Positions 1 through 7,169 of a DNA stretch of 15,591 nucleotides are shown here, one piece after another. Origin of the DNA: Thermoplasmatota archaeon (GTDB taxonomy: Archaea; Thermoplasmatota; Thermoplasmata; Thermoplasmatales; GCA-001856825); the NCBI GenBank assembly GCA_023379555.1, contig JAMCQR010000007.1, forward strand, positions 1 to 15,591, written 5' to 3'. The translations under genes and the position numbers were made by a program. Positions within the stretch are counted from its first letter, which is position 1. Every line of letters begins with the position of its first letter. Under the pieces are notes generated by a model. It saw nothing but the letters and a program-made list of their open reading frames with translations. It was not told the origin of the DNA and did not search any database.

Positions 1-1679
1 AGAATTTTGTGAGTCATAGATCCGGTTGTCCTTGGGTCCAAGAATTCCCTGGGGGGATCAACCTCATTTATCCCCAACATTCCATTAACAAATCCCTTGA
101 AATGGCATCCTGCGTAATTCTCGATGAACGTCGGATATATTGGTTTCTCCATCCTCACTTTTATTGCTCCTTCCTCCAGTTGATAAGGATTAACCTTCTT
201 CTGCTCATTTGCTAATTCCCACGGTGCGATCGGTGTTTGGGGAACAAAGACAACGTCCCTTGGAATGTACTCCTCCTCTGCCTTCACACCATCGTAGAAC
301 GCAATTGACTCGGTATAGGACAATTTTTCATCCATCGCTGAGTAACTCAGAGTGACGTTATCCGATAGTTTGATGAGTGACGAATATGCGTTTTCCATCA
401 GGTCCTCAAATGCGTATTCCAGTCCAGTCTTGCTCAGGAAATCTCTGGTTTCTTCTGGGAGGGCCCTCAATGAGGATGATGCGTCCATCCCACCTAAATA
501 GATGTTTTCCGTCTCCAGACCTATAAGGTCCAAAGGTTTACCAATCAAGACGTTGGGTTCACCAACAATGGTTATCTTTGGTATGAATTTCATCGATTCC
601 ATATCGTTGATCAACCCAGTAGGATCGTTGGAATAATCTTCAAACGCAGACAGAAGGATCCTCAGAATCTTGTTTGGGTAGTTTCGTTCTCCAAGGTACT
701 TGTTACAGAAATTCATCCACTTCGATACATCTTGATTGTTATAGGCTTCATTTGAAAGGAACTCAAGGTCGTCTAGTATATCCCCTTTGATTTTCAATTC
801 GTGGAAAAGAGTCTTCCAGTCATTTATTCCCTTGGTGATATTCTTGTCATAGCACTCTTCCTTGATATCATAGATCTTTGAGACCTCTATACCTGAAAAG
901 GGATTCTCAATAAGGGGAATGACCGATTCATAGCTGAAATTCTCCTCAATACACTTCAAGGCCGCAATAACAAAATTGTAAGGAACATCGTTTATCAGAA
1001 CTTCAGAGATGGGAGAAGTGACAGTCGGTTTCATACCATACAACTCCATCTCCCTCACTGCATTTGCGATGAGATAATCGTCAGGAAACGATATTGCATG
1101 TAGGCCTTTCTTTGACGCTGAGTCCCTGACGATCCACCTAAGTTCTGCAAAATAGTCTGGGAATCTTTTCTTCACGACTCTTGCCTCTCCTTTCGAGCCC
1201 ATATCGTGACTCCTGAACAACTTATCATACGGTTTCAGATAATCTGGTAGGTGAGACACGTAGTCGGAAGAGAGGTCGTATTTGAGAGGGAATAAGTTCA
1301 TAAACTCGCTGAAGTCTTCGGCCTCACTTTTGCCAATTTCTGAAATGAGTTTGTAATAGCGGAGAGTTATCTCACTGAACTTCTCTATCTTCTTTTCCGA
1401 AATGTCTTCAGCGACGAGCTTGTGCACTTTAGATGTTTCCCCTGTTATCTTAAGGAAGGTCTGAAGTATCTTCATCTGGACTAGGTCATCTATTGAGGCA
1501 CCGGCTTTCAAAAGAGAAATAAGACTCTCCTCCTCGGTCAAAATATTTACACTAACACTCAAAGACATTTCTTTAATTAGATCTAATATTCCCTGTGCTT
1601 CTACTCCATTGATAACGGAAAAAGCACGTGCGGCTCCACTTGAGTAGAAAACGTGTCTCTTGTTCTTTCCATCAGCCAC
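1..1679 (-). CDS. AddB-like PD-(D/E)XK nuclease/inactive-helicase subunit, C-terminus cut by window edge
   Basis: The minus frame is open from a GTG at 1679 to base 1, giving 559 residues with no stop. Two regions suggest an AddB/RecB-like subunit of a double-strand break processing complex. Around residues 375-420 a segment with IYLGGMDASSS and LPEETRDFL resembles the late helicase domain of AddB, where the 'G' strand is followed by a 'P..e..r..L' helix. From about residue 515 the motif YPTFIENYAGCHFKGFV, then H557 in GSMTHKI, matches the start of a PD-(D/E)XK nuclease domain; the Asp/Glu/Lys core lies outside the window. C525 is where AddB/Cas4 nucleases place an iron-sulfur Cys. No Walker A motif is seen near the N-terminus, so the helicase half is probably inactive, as in AddB. 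The GTG start fits a TATA element at 1698-1707; TTG at 1682 is the alternative, and a stop lies at 1686-1688. The partner helicase (AddA/UvrD-like) may lie beyond the left edge. Confidence 0.6.
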   Translation of the reverse strand, partial: MADGKNKRHVFYSSGAARAFSVINGVEAQGILDLIKEMSLSVSVNILTEEESLISLLKAGASIDDLVQMKILQTFLKITGETSKVHKLVAEDISEKKIEKFSEITLRYYKLISEIGKSEAEDFSEFMNLFPLKYDLSSDYVSHLPDYLKPYDKLFRSHDMGSKGEARVVKKRFPDYFAELRWIVRDSASKKGLHAISFPDDYLIANAVREMELYGMKPTVTSPISEVLINDVPYNFVIAALKCIEENFSYESVIPLIENPFSGIEVSKIYDIKEECYDKNITKGINDWKTLFHELKIKGDILDDLEFLSNEAYNNQDVSKWMNFCNKYLGERNYPNKILRILLSAFEDYSNDPTGLINDMESMKFIPKITIVGEPNVLIGKPLDLIGLETENIYLGGMDASSSLRALPEETRDFLSKTGLEYAFEDLMENAYSSLIKLSDNVTLSYSAMDEKLSYTESIAFYDGVKAEEEYIPRDVVFVPQTPIAPWELANEQKKVNPYQLEEGAIKVRMEKPIYPTFIENYAGCHFKGFVNGMLGINEVDPPREFLDPRTTGSMTHKI

Positions 1680-1697
1680 CAATTCCTAAGTTAAAGT

Positions 1698-1707
1698 ACA
1701 ATAAATC
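1698..1707 (-). promoter_or_regulatory. TATA-like element for the AddB-like gene
   Basis: GATTTATTGT on the minus strand. Its central A is 23 bases before the GTG at 1679, the spacing expected of a leaderless archaeal mRNA. Confidence 0.5.
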
Positions 1708-1808
1708 ATTTGCCGGTCTTGAATCTATTTTGAGTTTATTTAGTCTGCAAGATTCGTTCAACGGTTGTGAGATTGCTGGGAGCAGAATTTTTCGGGGCGG
1801 CTAAAAGG

Positions 1809-1820
1809 AAATATTTAAAT
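1809..1820 (+). promoter_or_regulatory. TATA-like element for the 97-aa gene
   Basis: AAATATTTAAAT, the most A/T-rich block in the 166-base divergent spacer 1680-1845. Its distance to the ATG at 1846 predicts transcription starting within a few bases of that codon. It overlaps the more upstream in-frame ATG at 1819, which argues against that start. The rest of the spacer holds nothing else recognised. Confidence 0.5.
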
Positions 1821-1845
1821 GTTATGGAATGATTCTTGCCTACAG

Positions 1846-2139
1846 ATGGAGGTAAATCGAACCCCTACCAACGCAAATGGTATTGAGACCAAGAAGAAGT
1901 TAAGGAAACTCAATATGAGAAAAAATGAGGAGTTCAGATTTCTTTTAGGAAAGTTGCTTCACGATCTTCCAGAAAGCGTACGAGGAGGCGTTATTGGTTC
2001 TGTCTACGCAAAGGCTGCGAAGAACGGAGTTCTTGAAGCCAGGGACTATGTGTTAGTTAAGAAGAATGAGGGCATCATTGACGACACGACGAGCAAGCGA
2101 CTAATAGATCTGATTTACGATTACAGCACATTCCGCTAG
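1846..2139 (+). CDS. Small basic protein of unknown function (97 aa)
   Basis: I do not recognise the family. The protein is soluble, with no signal peptide or membrane segment. A Lys/Arg-rich N-terminal third (TKKKLRKLNMRKNEE) is followed by a predicted helical part with LLGKLLHDLPESVRGGVIGSVYA and a C-terminal helix ending IDLIYDYSTFR. No metal-binding Cys/His pairs or catalytic motif can be seen. The start is taken as ATG 1846 rather than the in-frame ATG 1819, because the latter sits inside the TATA element. The frame is well filled and no longer ORF competes on the other strand, so it is probably a real gene. Its stop overlaps the last four bases of the convergent DUF357 gene. The basic, helical make-up would suit nucleic acid binding, but this is only inference. 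Confidence 0.6.
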   Translation: MEVNRTPTNANGIETKKKLRKLNMRKNEEFRFLLGKLLHDLPESVRGGVIGSVYAKAAKNGVLEARDYVLVKKNEGIIDDTTSKRLIDLIYDYSTFR

Positions 2140-2420
2140 GAATATTGAGTGAACCTCTTATAATCACCAGATGCGCTCAGAATCCCGAGACGTACACCGG
2201 CATCCAGCCAAGCATAGGCATAGGAGCTAGCCGCTAGGGAATTTTCAAAATCGCCCTTGTCGTAGAAGTAGGTGGCGTCCTTGAGGTAGTTCTTGCACAT
2301 ATCGATGAAGTCATTTGCAGCCCCGGTCAAAAAGCTCTCTTTGGGGGGAGATACTTTTACAAGAGTCAGTGCTTCTTGTGTAATATCTAGATACTTCTTG
2401 CATCTCTTTTCTAGGGTCAT
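2136..2420 (-). CDS. DUF357 family protein (94 aa)
   Basis: An archaeal DUF357 protein of typical length. The N-terminal part RCKKYLDITQEALTLV and the block at residues 45-81, with YLKDATYFYDKGDFE, then SYAYAWLDAGVRLGIL, match the family pattern of a Tyr/Asp-rich helical hairpin. The family is widespread in archaea; its biochemical role is unknown to me. The gene is last in the minus-strand operon and its ATG overlaps the stop of herA by four bases (ATGA at 2417-2420), so translation is probably coupled. A GAGGG sequence inside the end of herA could serve as ribosome site. The 3' end overlaps the convergent 97-aa gene by four bases. Tight coupling to HerA suggests a linked role, possibly in DNA ends or chromosome handling, but nothing in the sequence proves it. 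Confidence 0.85.
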   Translation of the reverse strand: MTLEKRCKKYLDITQEALTLVKVSPPKESFLTGAANDFIDMCKNYLKDATYFYDKGDFENSLAASSYAYAWLDAGVRLGILSASGDYKRFTQYS

Positions 2421-3853
2421 CTGACGACCCTCACATTCTTTCCACCATCGTCTGTTTCCCTGGGTCGAACTTCTATGAAAAGGGGAATAGGGAGTTCTGG
2501 AGATGCGACGAGAGAAGTTCCCACTGGAAGTCTCTGGATCTCGTCCAGCGACGAGTTCGTAAGGCCTTCGACAGAGTTGCCAATTGCCTTGAGATCATTT
2601 GGATTTGTCACCTTCAGAATTAGCTGAGTGCCGCATTGAGAAAGGACGTTCTTGTCAACCTTTGCAGGTCTCTGTGAGACGACCAGCAAACCGAAACCGA
2701 ATTTCCTTCCCTCAGAAGCTACGGTCCTCATTATCTTGGAGGAGAAAGCCTTCCCCTGCTGTGGAGCAAAATTGTGTGCCTCTTCTACTGCTGTAAGGAG
2801 GGGAGGGATGCGGTCCTTCTTCCTTGATTCGAAGAGAGCATACAGCAACCTCTGTACGATGAGTTCCTGCACATCTGGGGGCAATCCCTTCATCTCAATT
2901 ATAGATACTTTACCTTTGACGACCAGCTCATCTACGCGGAGGCCCCTCTTACCAAGAACATTCAGAGACTTGAGATAAAGCAGTTCCTTTTCAAGGGTCT
3001 GTGAAAGGGAAGAATCATCCTGCCTCCGTAGTTCCTTGATGATGTCATCGAAGTCATAATCCTTGCTTGAAAGTCTGATTGCGTCTATCGCCTTTCTCAA
3101 CGGAAGAACGTACGACTTGGCGTCAGAAAGATTCATGATGCTCACCAGTTCCTTTACATTAATCTGTGAAAGTGTGAAGGTGAGCTTTTCGTCCCCTCGT
3201 TCGGGGGAAAATATGATAATCTTGTCACCGTACGACCTCGGATGTATAGAGAATCTCTTCATTTCCTCAGATTCCGAAGCCTTGCTCTTCATGGATCCGT
3301 ATTCGCCGTGAGGATCTATCACAACACAGGTGACATCATTCTTGATGAGCTCTTCGATGATCACTCCCGTGAGGTAACTCTTTCCACCTCCGGTCTTTGC
3401 CATGACGGATATGTGCTTCTGCACCATTGAATTGATATCGATCGAGAATGGAATATTGTGGCCGTATATCAGGCCGATATAAGCTCTGCCTTTCTTGCTG
3501 CTGTTTATGTTGAGGGTGGCAGAAATGAATTCGTCATCAGCAAGGTATACCGGGGTTCCAGCGAGAAAGGGGGTTCTCGGATATTGCAGGATGTGCTTCT
3601 GATCCAAGTAACCGATTATGACTATTTGAGCTGATACTGTCTGCTGTATCTCTACATTATTTCCTTCCATTATTTGGTATGACTTTTCGATTGAAAGATT
3701 GGTCTTAGCGCCTATCGCGTCAACTTTTCCCAAAACCCAGCCGTCTTCGTGATGTTTCAGCCTGACGTAATCCCCCTGTCTCAACTTTCCTGAGACAGAG
3801 CAGTTGACAACAGTTGGATGGATGTCTCCATACAGGATTCCTACCGGATCCAT
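2417..3853 (-). CDS. herA: HerA-family DNA translocase ATPase
   Basis: A 478-aa ATPase of the HerA/FtsK superfamily (DUF87 type), expected to form a hexameric ring that pumps double-stranded DNA; in other archaea it works with NurA nuclease and Mre11-Rad50 in end resection. Visible parts in order: an N-terminal HAS-barrel (residues 1-145, VGILYGD start), Walker A MAKTGGGKSYLTG at 151-163 with K158, the HerA-typical VVIDPHGEY at 177-185, Walker B LLTAVEEAH at 352-360 with Glu357/358, and GRKFGFGLLVVSQRP at 382-396 carrying the arginine and sensor residues. Length is normal. It starts one base after the stop of the aminotransferase gene, with GAGGT at 3857-3861 as ribosome site, and overlaps the DUF357 gene. 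No nurA, mre11 or rad50 is present in the window, so it could be the resection HerA separated from NurA or a paralogue with another partner. Confidence 0.9.
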   Translation of the reverse strand: MDPVGILYGDIHPTVVNCSVSGKLRQGDYVRLKHHEDGWVLGKVDAIGAKTNLSIEKSYQIMEGNNVEIQQTVSAQIVIIGYLDQKHILQYPRTPFLAGTPVYLADDEFISATLNINSSKKGRAYIGLIYGHNIPFSIDINSMVQKHISVMAKTGGGKSYLTGVIIEELIKNDVTCVVIDPHGEYGSMKSKASESEEMKRFSIHPRSYGDKIIIFSPERGDEKLTFTLSQINVKELVSIMNLSDAKSYVLPLRKAIDAIRLSSKDYDFDDIIKELRRQDDSSLSQTLEKELLYLKSLNVLGKRGLRVDELVVKGKVSIIEMKGLPPDVQELIVQRLLYALFESRKKDRIPPLLTAVEEAHNFAPQQGKAFSSKIMRTVASEGRKFGFGLLVVSQRPAKVDKNVLSQCGTQLILKVTNPNDLKAIGNSVEGLTNSSLDEIQRLPVGTSLVASPELPIPLFIEVRPRETDDGGKNVRVVR

Positions 3854-3861
3854 CTTACCTC
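3854..3861 (-). promoter_or_regulatory. Ribosome binding site of herA
   Basis: GAGGTAAG lies directly before the herA ATG, with the GAGGT part inside the last codons of the aminotransferase gene. It fixes the herA start at 3853 and supports one transcript for both genes. Confidence 0.6.
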
Positions 3862-4847
3862 TTCCAGCTCGACATTCTATTAGTTATTATCTTGATTCCC
3901 TTTTCTGTTCTCTCTGCATCTTCAGTGCCCAACCCAATCCTAATCATCGAATCTGACCCAAAATAGTAACCTGGCACTGTTGAGACGCCCTCTGTCATGA
4001 GAGAAAGTGAGAATTTTACCGAATCTTCGCCCACTGAGAGAGCATTGACGATTGTTCCCTTGTATCCAACCAGGAATTCGTCCAGATTCTCAAAAAGTAT
4101 CTTAGAGTTCTCGTCAATTTTCTTCCTGTTGTAATCCTTATAGACATTGATGTTGCTGAGGAGATAGCTTCCTCTGCGTTTCACGCTCGAAGAAATTACG
4201 GGCACGATAATCCCCATCCTCTCTTTCATTTCCTGTATCATCTGTTTGCCGGCAATTATCCAGCCCATCTTGATCCCGGATTCGCCGAAGAATTTGGAGG
4301 CCGAACCCAGCATTATCGTGTTTCCAGTTTCAAGTTTCTTTGGAAAATTACCGTTGAAGAATGAAAAGGTGTCGTCTATAACAAGATAAGATTCATTCCC
4401 TTCGGTCTCCCTCGCTATCGATCTTATGCTCTCATCACTCCAAGACAACCCAGTAGGATTGTTTGGGTTGCTTATGAAATATGCAGTCTTCTCGTCTACA
4501 TCCCAAGGAGATAAATCGACACCTTCAGAGGATGCCCTGTTTTCAAGAGTCGTTCCTATTCCTATTTCCCTTGCTTGGTAATAATATGCTGGGTACTCTG
4601 GTGTTATAGTTACCATAGAAGCGACCTTCTTTCTGAGGTGATAAAGGGTGAAGTATGATGCAAAGGTTCCAGATGGAGTAACAATAACCTGTTCTTTCTC
4701 AACTCCATATAACTTCGCAATCTGTTCCTCGACCTCGACTCCACCCAATCCTTCTGGGTTCATGCCCCTCATCGCGCTCGAGGCAAGATTGATGTTCTCG
4801 TCTGGAATGGATTCGACGAATCTGAACATTGAAACGTCCAAAGACAT
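3855..4847 (-). CDS. PLP-dependent aminotransferase, class I/II (fold type I)
   Basis: A compact 330-aa aminotransferase that would move an amino group between an amino acid and a 2-oxo acid in the cytoplasm. Seen motifs: TPSGTFAS at 58-65 (cofactor phosphate loop), EYPAYYY at 84-90, SNPNNPTG at 126-133 with the PLP-contacting Asn, VIDDTFSFF at 156-164 with the Asp that pairs with the pyridine nitrogen, SASKFFGESG at 182-191 with Schiff-base Lys185, and R303 in MIRIGLG, expected to bind the substrate carboxylate. The phosphate-binding Arg usually found after the Lys is replaced by Lys193. The protein is shorter than typical aspartate aminotransferases (about 380-400 aa), mostly in the N-terminal arm. 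The substrate cannot be told from sequence; aspartate, aromatic or histidinol-phosphate type enzymes are all possible. It is the first gene of the operon with herA and DUF357, whose common purpose is unclear. Confidence 0.85.
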   Translation of the reverse strand: MSLDVSMFRFVESIPDENINLASSAMRGMNPEGLGGVEVEEQIAKLYGVEKEQVIVTPSGTFASYFTLYHLRKKVASMVTITPEYPAYYYQAREIGIGTTLENRASSEGVDLSPWDVDEKTAYFISNPNNPTGLSWSDESIRSIARETEGNESYLVIDDTFSFFNGNFPKKLETGNTIMLGSASKFFGESGIKMGWIIAGKQMIQEMKERMGIIVPVISSSVKRRGSYLLSNINVYKDYNRKKIDENSKILFENLDEFLVGYKGTIVNALSVGEDSVKFSLSLMTEGVSTVPGYYFGSDSMIRIGLGTEDAERTEKGIKIITNRMSSWKR

Positions 4848-4865
4848 GACGGTACAATAACTTCC

Positions 4866-4874
4866 AAAATAAAC
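4866..4874 (-). promoter_or_regulatory. TATA-like element for the aminotransferase-herA-DUF357 operon
   Basis: GTTTATTTT on the minus strand, with its central A 23 bases before the ATG at 4847; this fits a leaderless transcript. Confidence 0.5.
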
Positions 4875-4886
4875 AATCTTCGATGA

Positions 4887-4896
4887 TTTTATTTAT
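4887..4896 (+). promoter_or_regulatory. TATA-like element for the IPK-IDI-ZPR1 operon
   Basis: TTTTATTTAT lies about 23-27 bases before GTG 4916 but only about 15 before TTG 4907, so it favours the GTG as a leaderless start. It shares a 68-base divergent spacer with the aminotransferase promoter. Confidence 0.5.
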
Positions 4897-4915
4897 TCAG
4901 AGCTAATTGCAAATC

Positions 4916-5656
4916 GTGAAAGTAATCAAGCTCGGAGGAAGTATCATCACATACAAGGAGAGCTACAAGAAAATCAACAAGAATTCGCTAGGGGTGCTGT
5001 GCGACGTACTCTCTGAAAGTAAAGAGGAGAGGATTTTGATACACGGTGCTGGATCTTTTGGACACATAATGGCCCTGAAGTATGGACTGGAAAAGCCGGG
5101 CTCAATCAAGGGAAAAGAGGAAGCCATTTCCAAAGTCGTTTCAGACGTGCTTACTCTAAACTCTGTTATCATTGAATATCTGAATGAGAGAGGGATAAAT
5201 GCCATTTCTGTACCACCTCACGTCATCTACAATTTTGGAAAACCTGACTTCACGGTGGTCAAGTCACTTACTGACAAAGGGTTCGTTCCTGTTCTCTTTG
5301 GTGACATAATTATGAACAAGGGTAGGTACAGAATAATATCTGGCGACGAAATTGCATTAGACCTTTCGCGAGTCTTCAGACCGGAATCTGTTGCTTTCAT
5401 AACTGATGTTGATGGTCTGTTTGACAGCGATCCAAAGACCAATAAGAACGCAAGATTCATCCCACTCATAAAGGCAGGAGAGATTTCGGTGGTTGATACT
5501 GGGAGGGATGCTACAGGCTCAATGGCTGGTAAAATGAAAAGGATTAAGAAAATGATGTCTTATACTGGCAGAGTGGTAGTGCTTAATGGGAACAGACCGG
5601 AACGGTTGAGAAATTACTTGCGGGGAAAGGAGAGCATATCGACGGTGATCAAATGA
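4916..5656 (+). CDS. ipk: Isopentenyl phosphate kinase
   Basis: Phosphorylates isopentenyl phosphate to isopentenyl diphosphate with ATP, the last kinase step of the archaeal mevalonate pathways. The 246-aa product has the amino-acid-kinase fold: KLGGS near the N-terminus (nucleotide phosphate loop), HGAGSFGHIMALKYG including the His of the GSFGH motif that is the mark of IPKs and contacts the phosphate, FGDII, SGDEIALDLS, ITDVDGLFDSDP (nucleotide site) and DATGSMAGKM (the Lys-containing loop). Length is normal for the family. GTG 4916 is chosen on promoter spacing; TTG 4907 would add three residues. The next gene, the isomerase using its product, begins inside its last codon (ATGA overlap), a clear functional pairing. 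Thermoplasma species reach isopentenyl phosphate through mevalonate 3-phosphate; those upstream enzymes are not in this window. Confidence 0.92.
   Translation: MKVIKLGGSIITYKESYKKINKNSLGVLCDVLSESKEERILIHGAGSFGHIMALKYGLEKPGSIKGKEEAISKVVSDVLTLNSVIIEYLNERGINAISVPPHVIYNFGKPDFTVVKSLTDKGFVPVLFGDIIMNKGRYRIISGDEIALDLSRVFRPESVAFITDVDGLFDSDPKTNKNARFIPLIKAGEISVVDTGRDATGSMAGKMKRIKKMMSYTGRVVVLNGNRPERLRNYLRGKESISTVIK
5644..5650 (+). promoter_or_regulatory. Ribosome binding site of the IPP isomerase gene
   Basis: GGTGATC, complementary to the GATCACC part of the usual archaeal 16S rRNA tail, two bases before ATG 5653 and within the end of the kinase gene. It supports coupled internal initiation. Confidence 0.6.
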
Positions 5657-6702
5657 CAGTGGAGAGGAGAAAACTGGAACACATTGACATTATTTCAACT
5701 AAAGATGTTTCTCATGATTACAATTTCTGGGACGACATTGATATAGTTCAAAGATCGATGCCTGAAGTGGATTTTGACGAGATTGATACCTCGACAACAT
5801 TTCTAGGGAAGAGACTCAAACTGCCGTTCCTTATATCTTCGATGACTGGTGGCCATCCTGAGACGAAGCGGATAAATGAGAACCTTGCACGAGGAGCGGC
5901 TGAGGCCGGAATTGCGATGGGAGTGGGATCAGAAAGGGCTGCGATTCAGAACAGAGAAATGGGAAGAACCTACTCTGTGGTCACCGATTACGATGTCCCG
6001 TTCAGAATAGCTAATGTTGGCGCACCTCAGCTCATCAAACAGTCCAAGAACGCTCTGAGCGACGAGGAGATAGATTACGCCGTTGGGTTGGTGAAAGCTG
6101 ATGCACTAGCAGTCCACTTCAATTTCGTACAAGAAATGTCACAACCAGAAGGAGACAGGAATTCCAAAGGAATAAAGAAGAGACTGGGTAAACTTTCGAA
6201 GAGATACAAGGTGATTGCCAAGGAAACAGGGGCTGGCTTCTCCTTGCAAGACGCTCTCGATTTCAAGCAACTGGGAGTTTCTGCCATAGACACCGGTGGA
6301 AGATCAGGAACTTCCTTTGCCGCTGTTGAATCTCTCCGAAGCAAGAACAGATCGGACGAGAGGAAAGAGAGGATAGGTAAAACATTCTGGAACTGGGGAA
6401 TACCATCGCCTATTTGCCTAATATATGCCAATGTTGAGCTTCCGCTCATAGCATCTGGCGGAGTCAGAACGGGTCTGGATGTTTTCAGAGGTCTGGCGAT
6501 GGGAGCATCACTCGGAGGTCTTGCCTCGACATTTCTAAAAGCGGCTCTCCAGTCTGATAAGGAAGTGTCAAATCTAATTTCGCACCTCGAGACTGAGCTC
6601 AAGACGGCCATGTTCCTGACAGGGTGTACGAATCTCGATGACATAAGGAAGGTACGAAAGATTTATAGAGGTAGATTGTTGGAATGGTTGAACCAGATCT
6701 GA
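5653..6702 (+). CDS. fni: Type 2 isopentenyl-diphosphate delta-isomerase (FMN-dependent)
   Basis: Interconverts isopentenyl and dimethylallyl diphosphate using reduced FMN. The 349-aa protein is a TIM barrel of normal family length. Motifs in order: RRKLEHI at 5-11 (substrate diphosphate site), LISSMTGG at 60-67 (flavin site), GVGSERAAI at 90-98, HFNFVQEMSQPEGDRN at 155-170 with the conserved Asn, Gln and the metal-binding Glu of Q-E, AKETGAGFS at 189-197, IDTGGRSGTS at 212-221 and SGGVRTG plus GAS at 268-286 (FMN phosphate loops). The usual GGxGGT is GGRSGT here, a mild change. It overlaps IPK by four bases and ZPR1 by 19, so the three are one transcript. Together IPK and this enzyme give the C5 units for archaeal lipids and for the prenyl tail of the quinone whose likely genes lie further right. 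Confidence 0.93.
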   Translation: MTVERRKLEHIDIISTKDVSHDYNFWDDIDIVQRSMPEVDFDEIDTSTTFLGKRLKLPFLISSMTGGHPETKRINENLARGAAEAGIAMGVGSERAAIQNREMGRTYSVVTDYDVPFRIANVGAPQLIKQSKNALSDEEIDYAVGLVKADALAVHFNFVQEMSQPEGDRNSKGIKKRLGKLSKRYKVIAKETGAGFSLQDALDFKQLGVSAIDTGGRSGTSFAAVESLRSKNRSDERKERIGKTFWNWGIPSPICLIYANVELPLIASGGVRTGLDVFRGLAMGASLGGLASTFLKAALQSDKEVSNLISHLETELKTAMFLTGCTNLDDIRKVRKIYRGRLLEWLNQI

Positions 6703-7169
6703 AGTGCCCAGCATGTTCGGCTGGCAATCTTGAAAGCGGATCAGACGAGTTGGACGTCCCACATTTCGGAAGAGTCGTTCACTACTACATGCGATGTAAT
6801 AGCTGTGGGTACAGGATCAATGATTTTGCTTTCCAAGGTGACTTCCCGAAAGAAGACAAAGTAGAGATCGATGACAAGGCAGACTTGCAAATAAAAATCG
6901 TAAGAGGAAGCAATGGCACGATAGTAGTCCCGGAGTTGGGATTGGAACTTTATCCGGGCCCTCTTGCAGAAACTTTCATAACTAACGTGGAAGGGCTCTT
7001 GAACCGATTTCTCAATCTCATGCCTCTGTTTGATGACCAGAAGAAGATAGAGGAAGTCCAAGAGAATGTCAGGAAAGCTATAGAAGGAAGCCTGAAAATC
7101 ACTATATCAATTAGCGATCCATCTGGAGTCTCTCACTTCATCAGGAACCCTCAACCCGATATTTCTTGA
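6684..7169 (+). CDS. ZPR1-type zinc finger protein
   Basis: A 161-aa single-module archaeal homologue of eukaryotic ZPR1. The zinc finger has CPAC (C8, C11) and CNSCGYR (C38, C41), followed by the ZPR1 beta domain: INDFAFQGDFPKEDKVEI, DLQIKIVRGSNGTIVVPELGLEL and a helical C-terminal part with GLLNRFLNLM. Eukaryotic ZPR1 has two such modules and binds, or helps fold, elongation factor eEF1A; the archaeal role is not settled. The ATG lies inside the isomerase gene, with GAGGTAG at 6668-6674 as ribosome site, and later starts would remove the first Cys pair. The last gene of the plus operon, it overlaps the convergent Dph6-like gene by 29 bases. If archaeal ZPR1 does act on EF-1A, its position beside a likely diphthamide enzyme (EF-2 modification) would be apt, but that link is inference. 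Confidence 0.88.
   Translation: MVEPDLKCPACSAGNLESGSDELDVPHFGRVVHYYMRCNSCGYRINDFAFQGDFPKEDKVEIDDKADLQIKIVRGSNGTIVVPELGLELYPGPLAETFITNVEGLLNRFLNLMPLFDDQKKIEEVQENVRKAIEGSLKITISISDPSGVSHFIRNPQPDIS

Noticed and set aside
9..215. Plus-strand 68-aa frame
   Set aside because: It lies opposite the AddB-like gene, has no recognisable motif or ribosome site, and is a shadow of that gene.
1819..1845. Upstream ATG start for the 97-aa gene
   Set aside because: It lies within the TATA-like element, so it could not be on the transcript from that promoter.
6075..6644. Minus-strand 189-aa frame inside the IPP isomerase gene
   Set aside because: Long but fully antisense to a gene with all family motifs; composition (Ser/Pro-rich) is typical of shadow frames.
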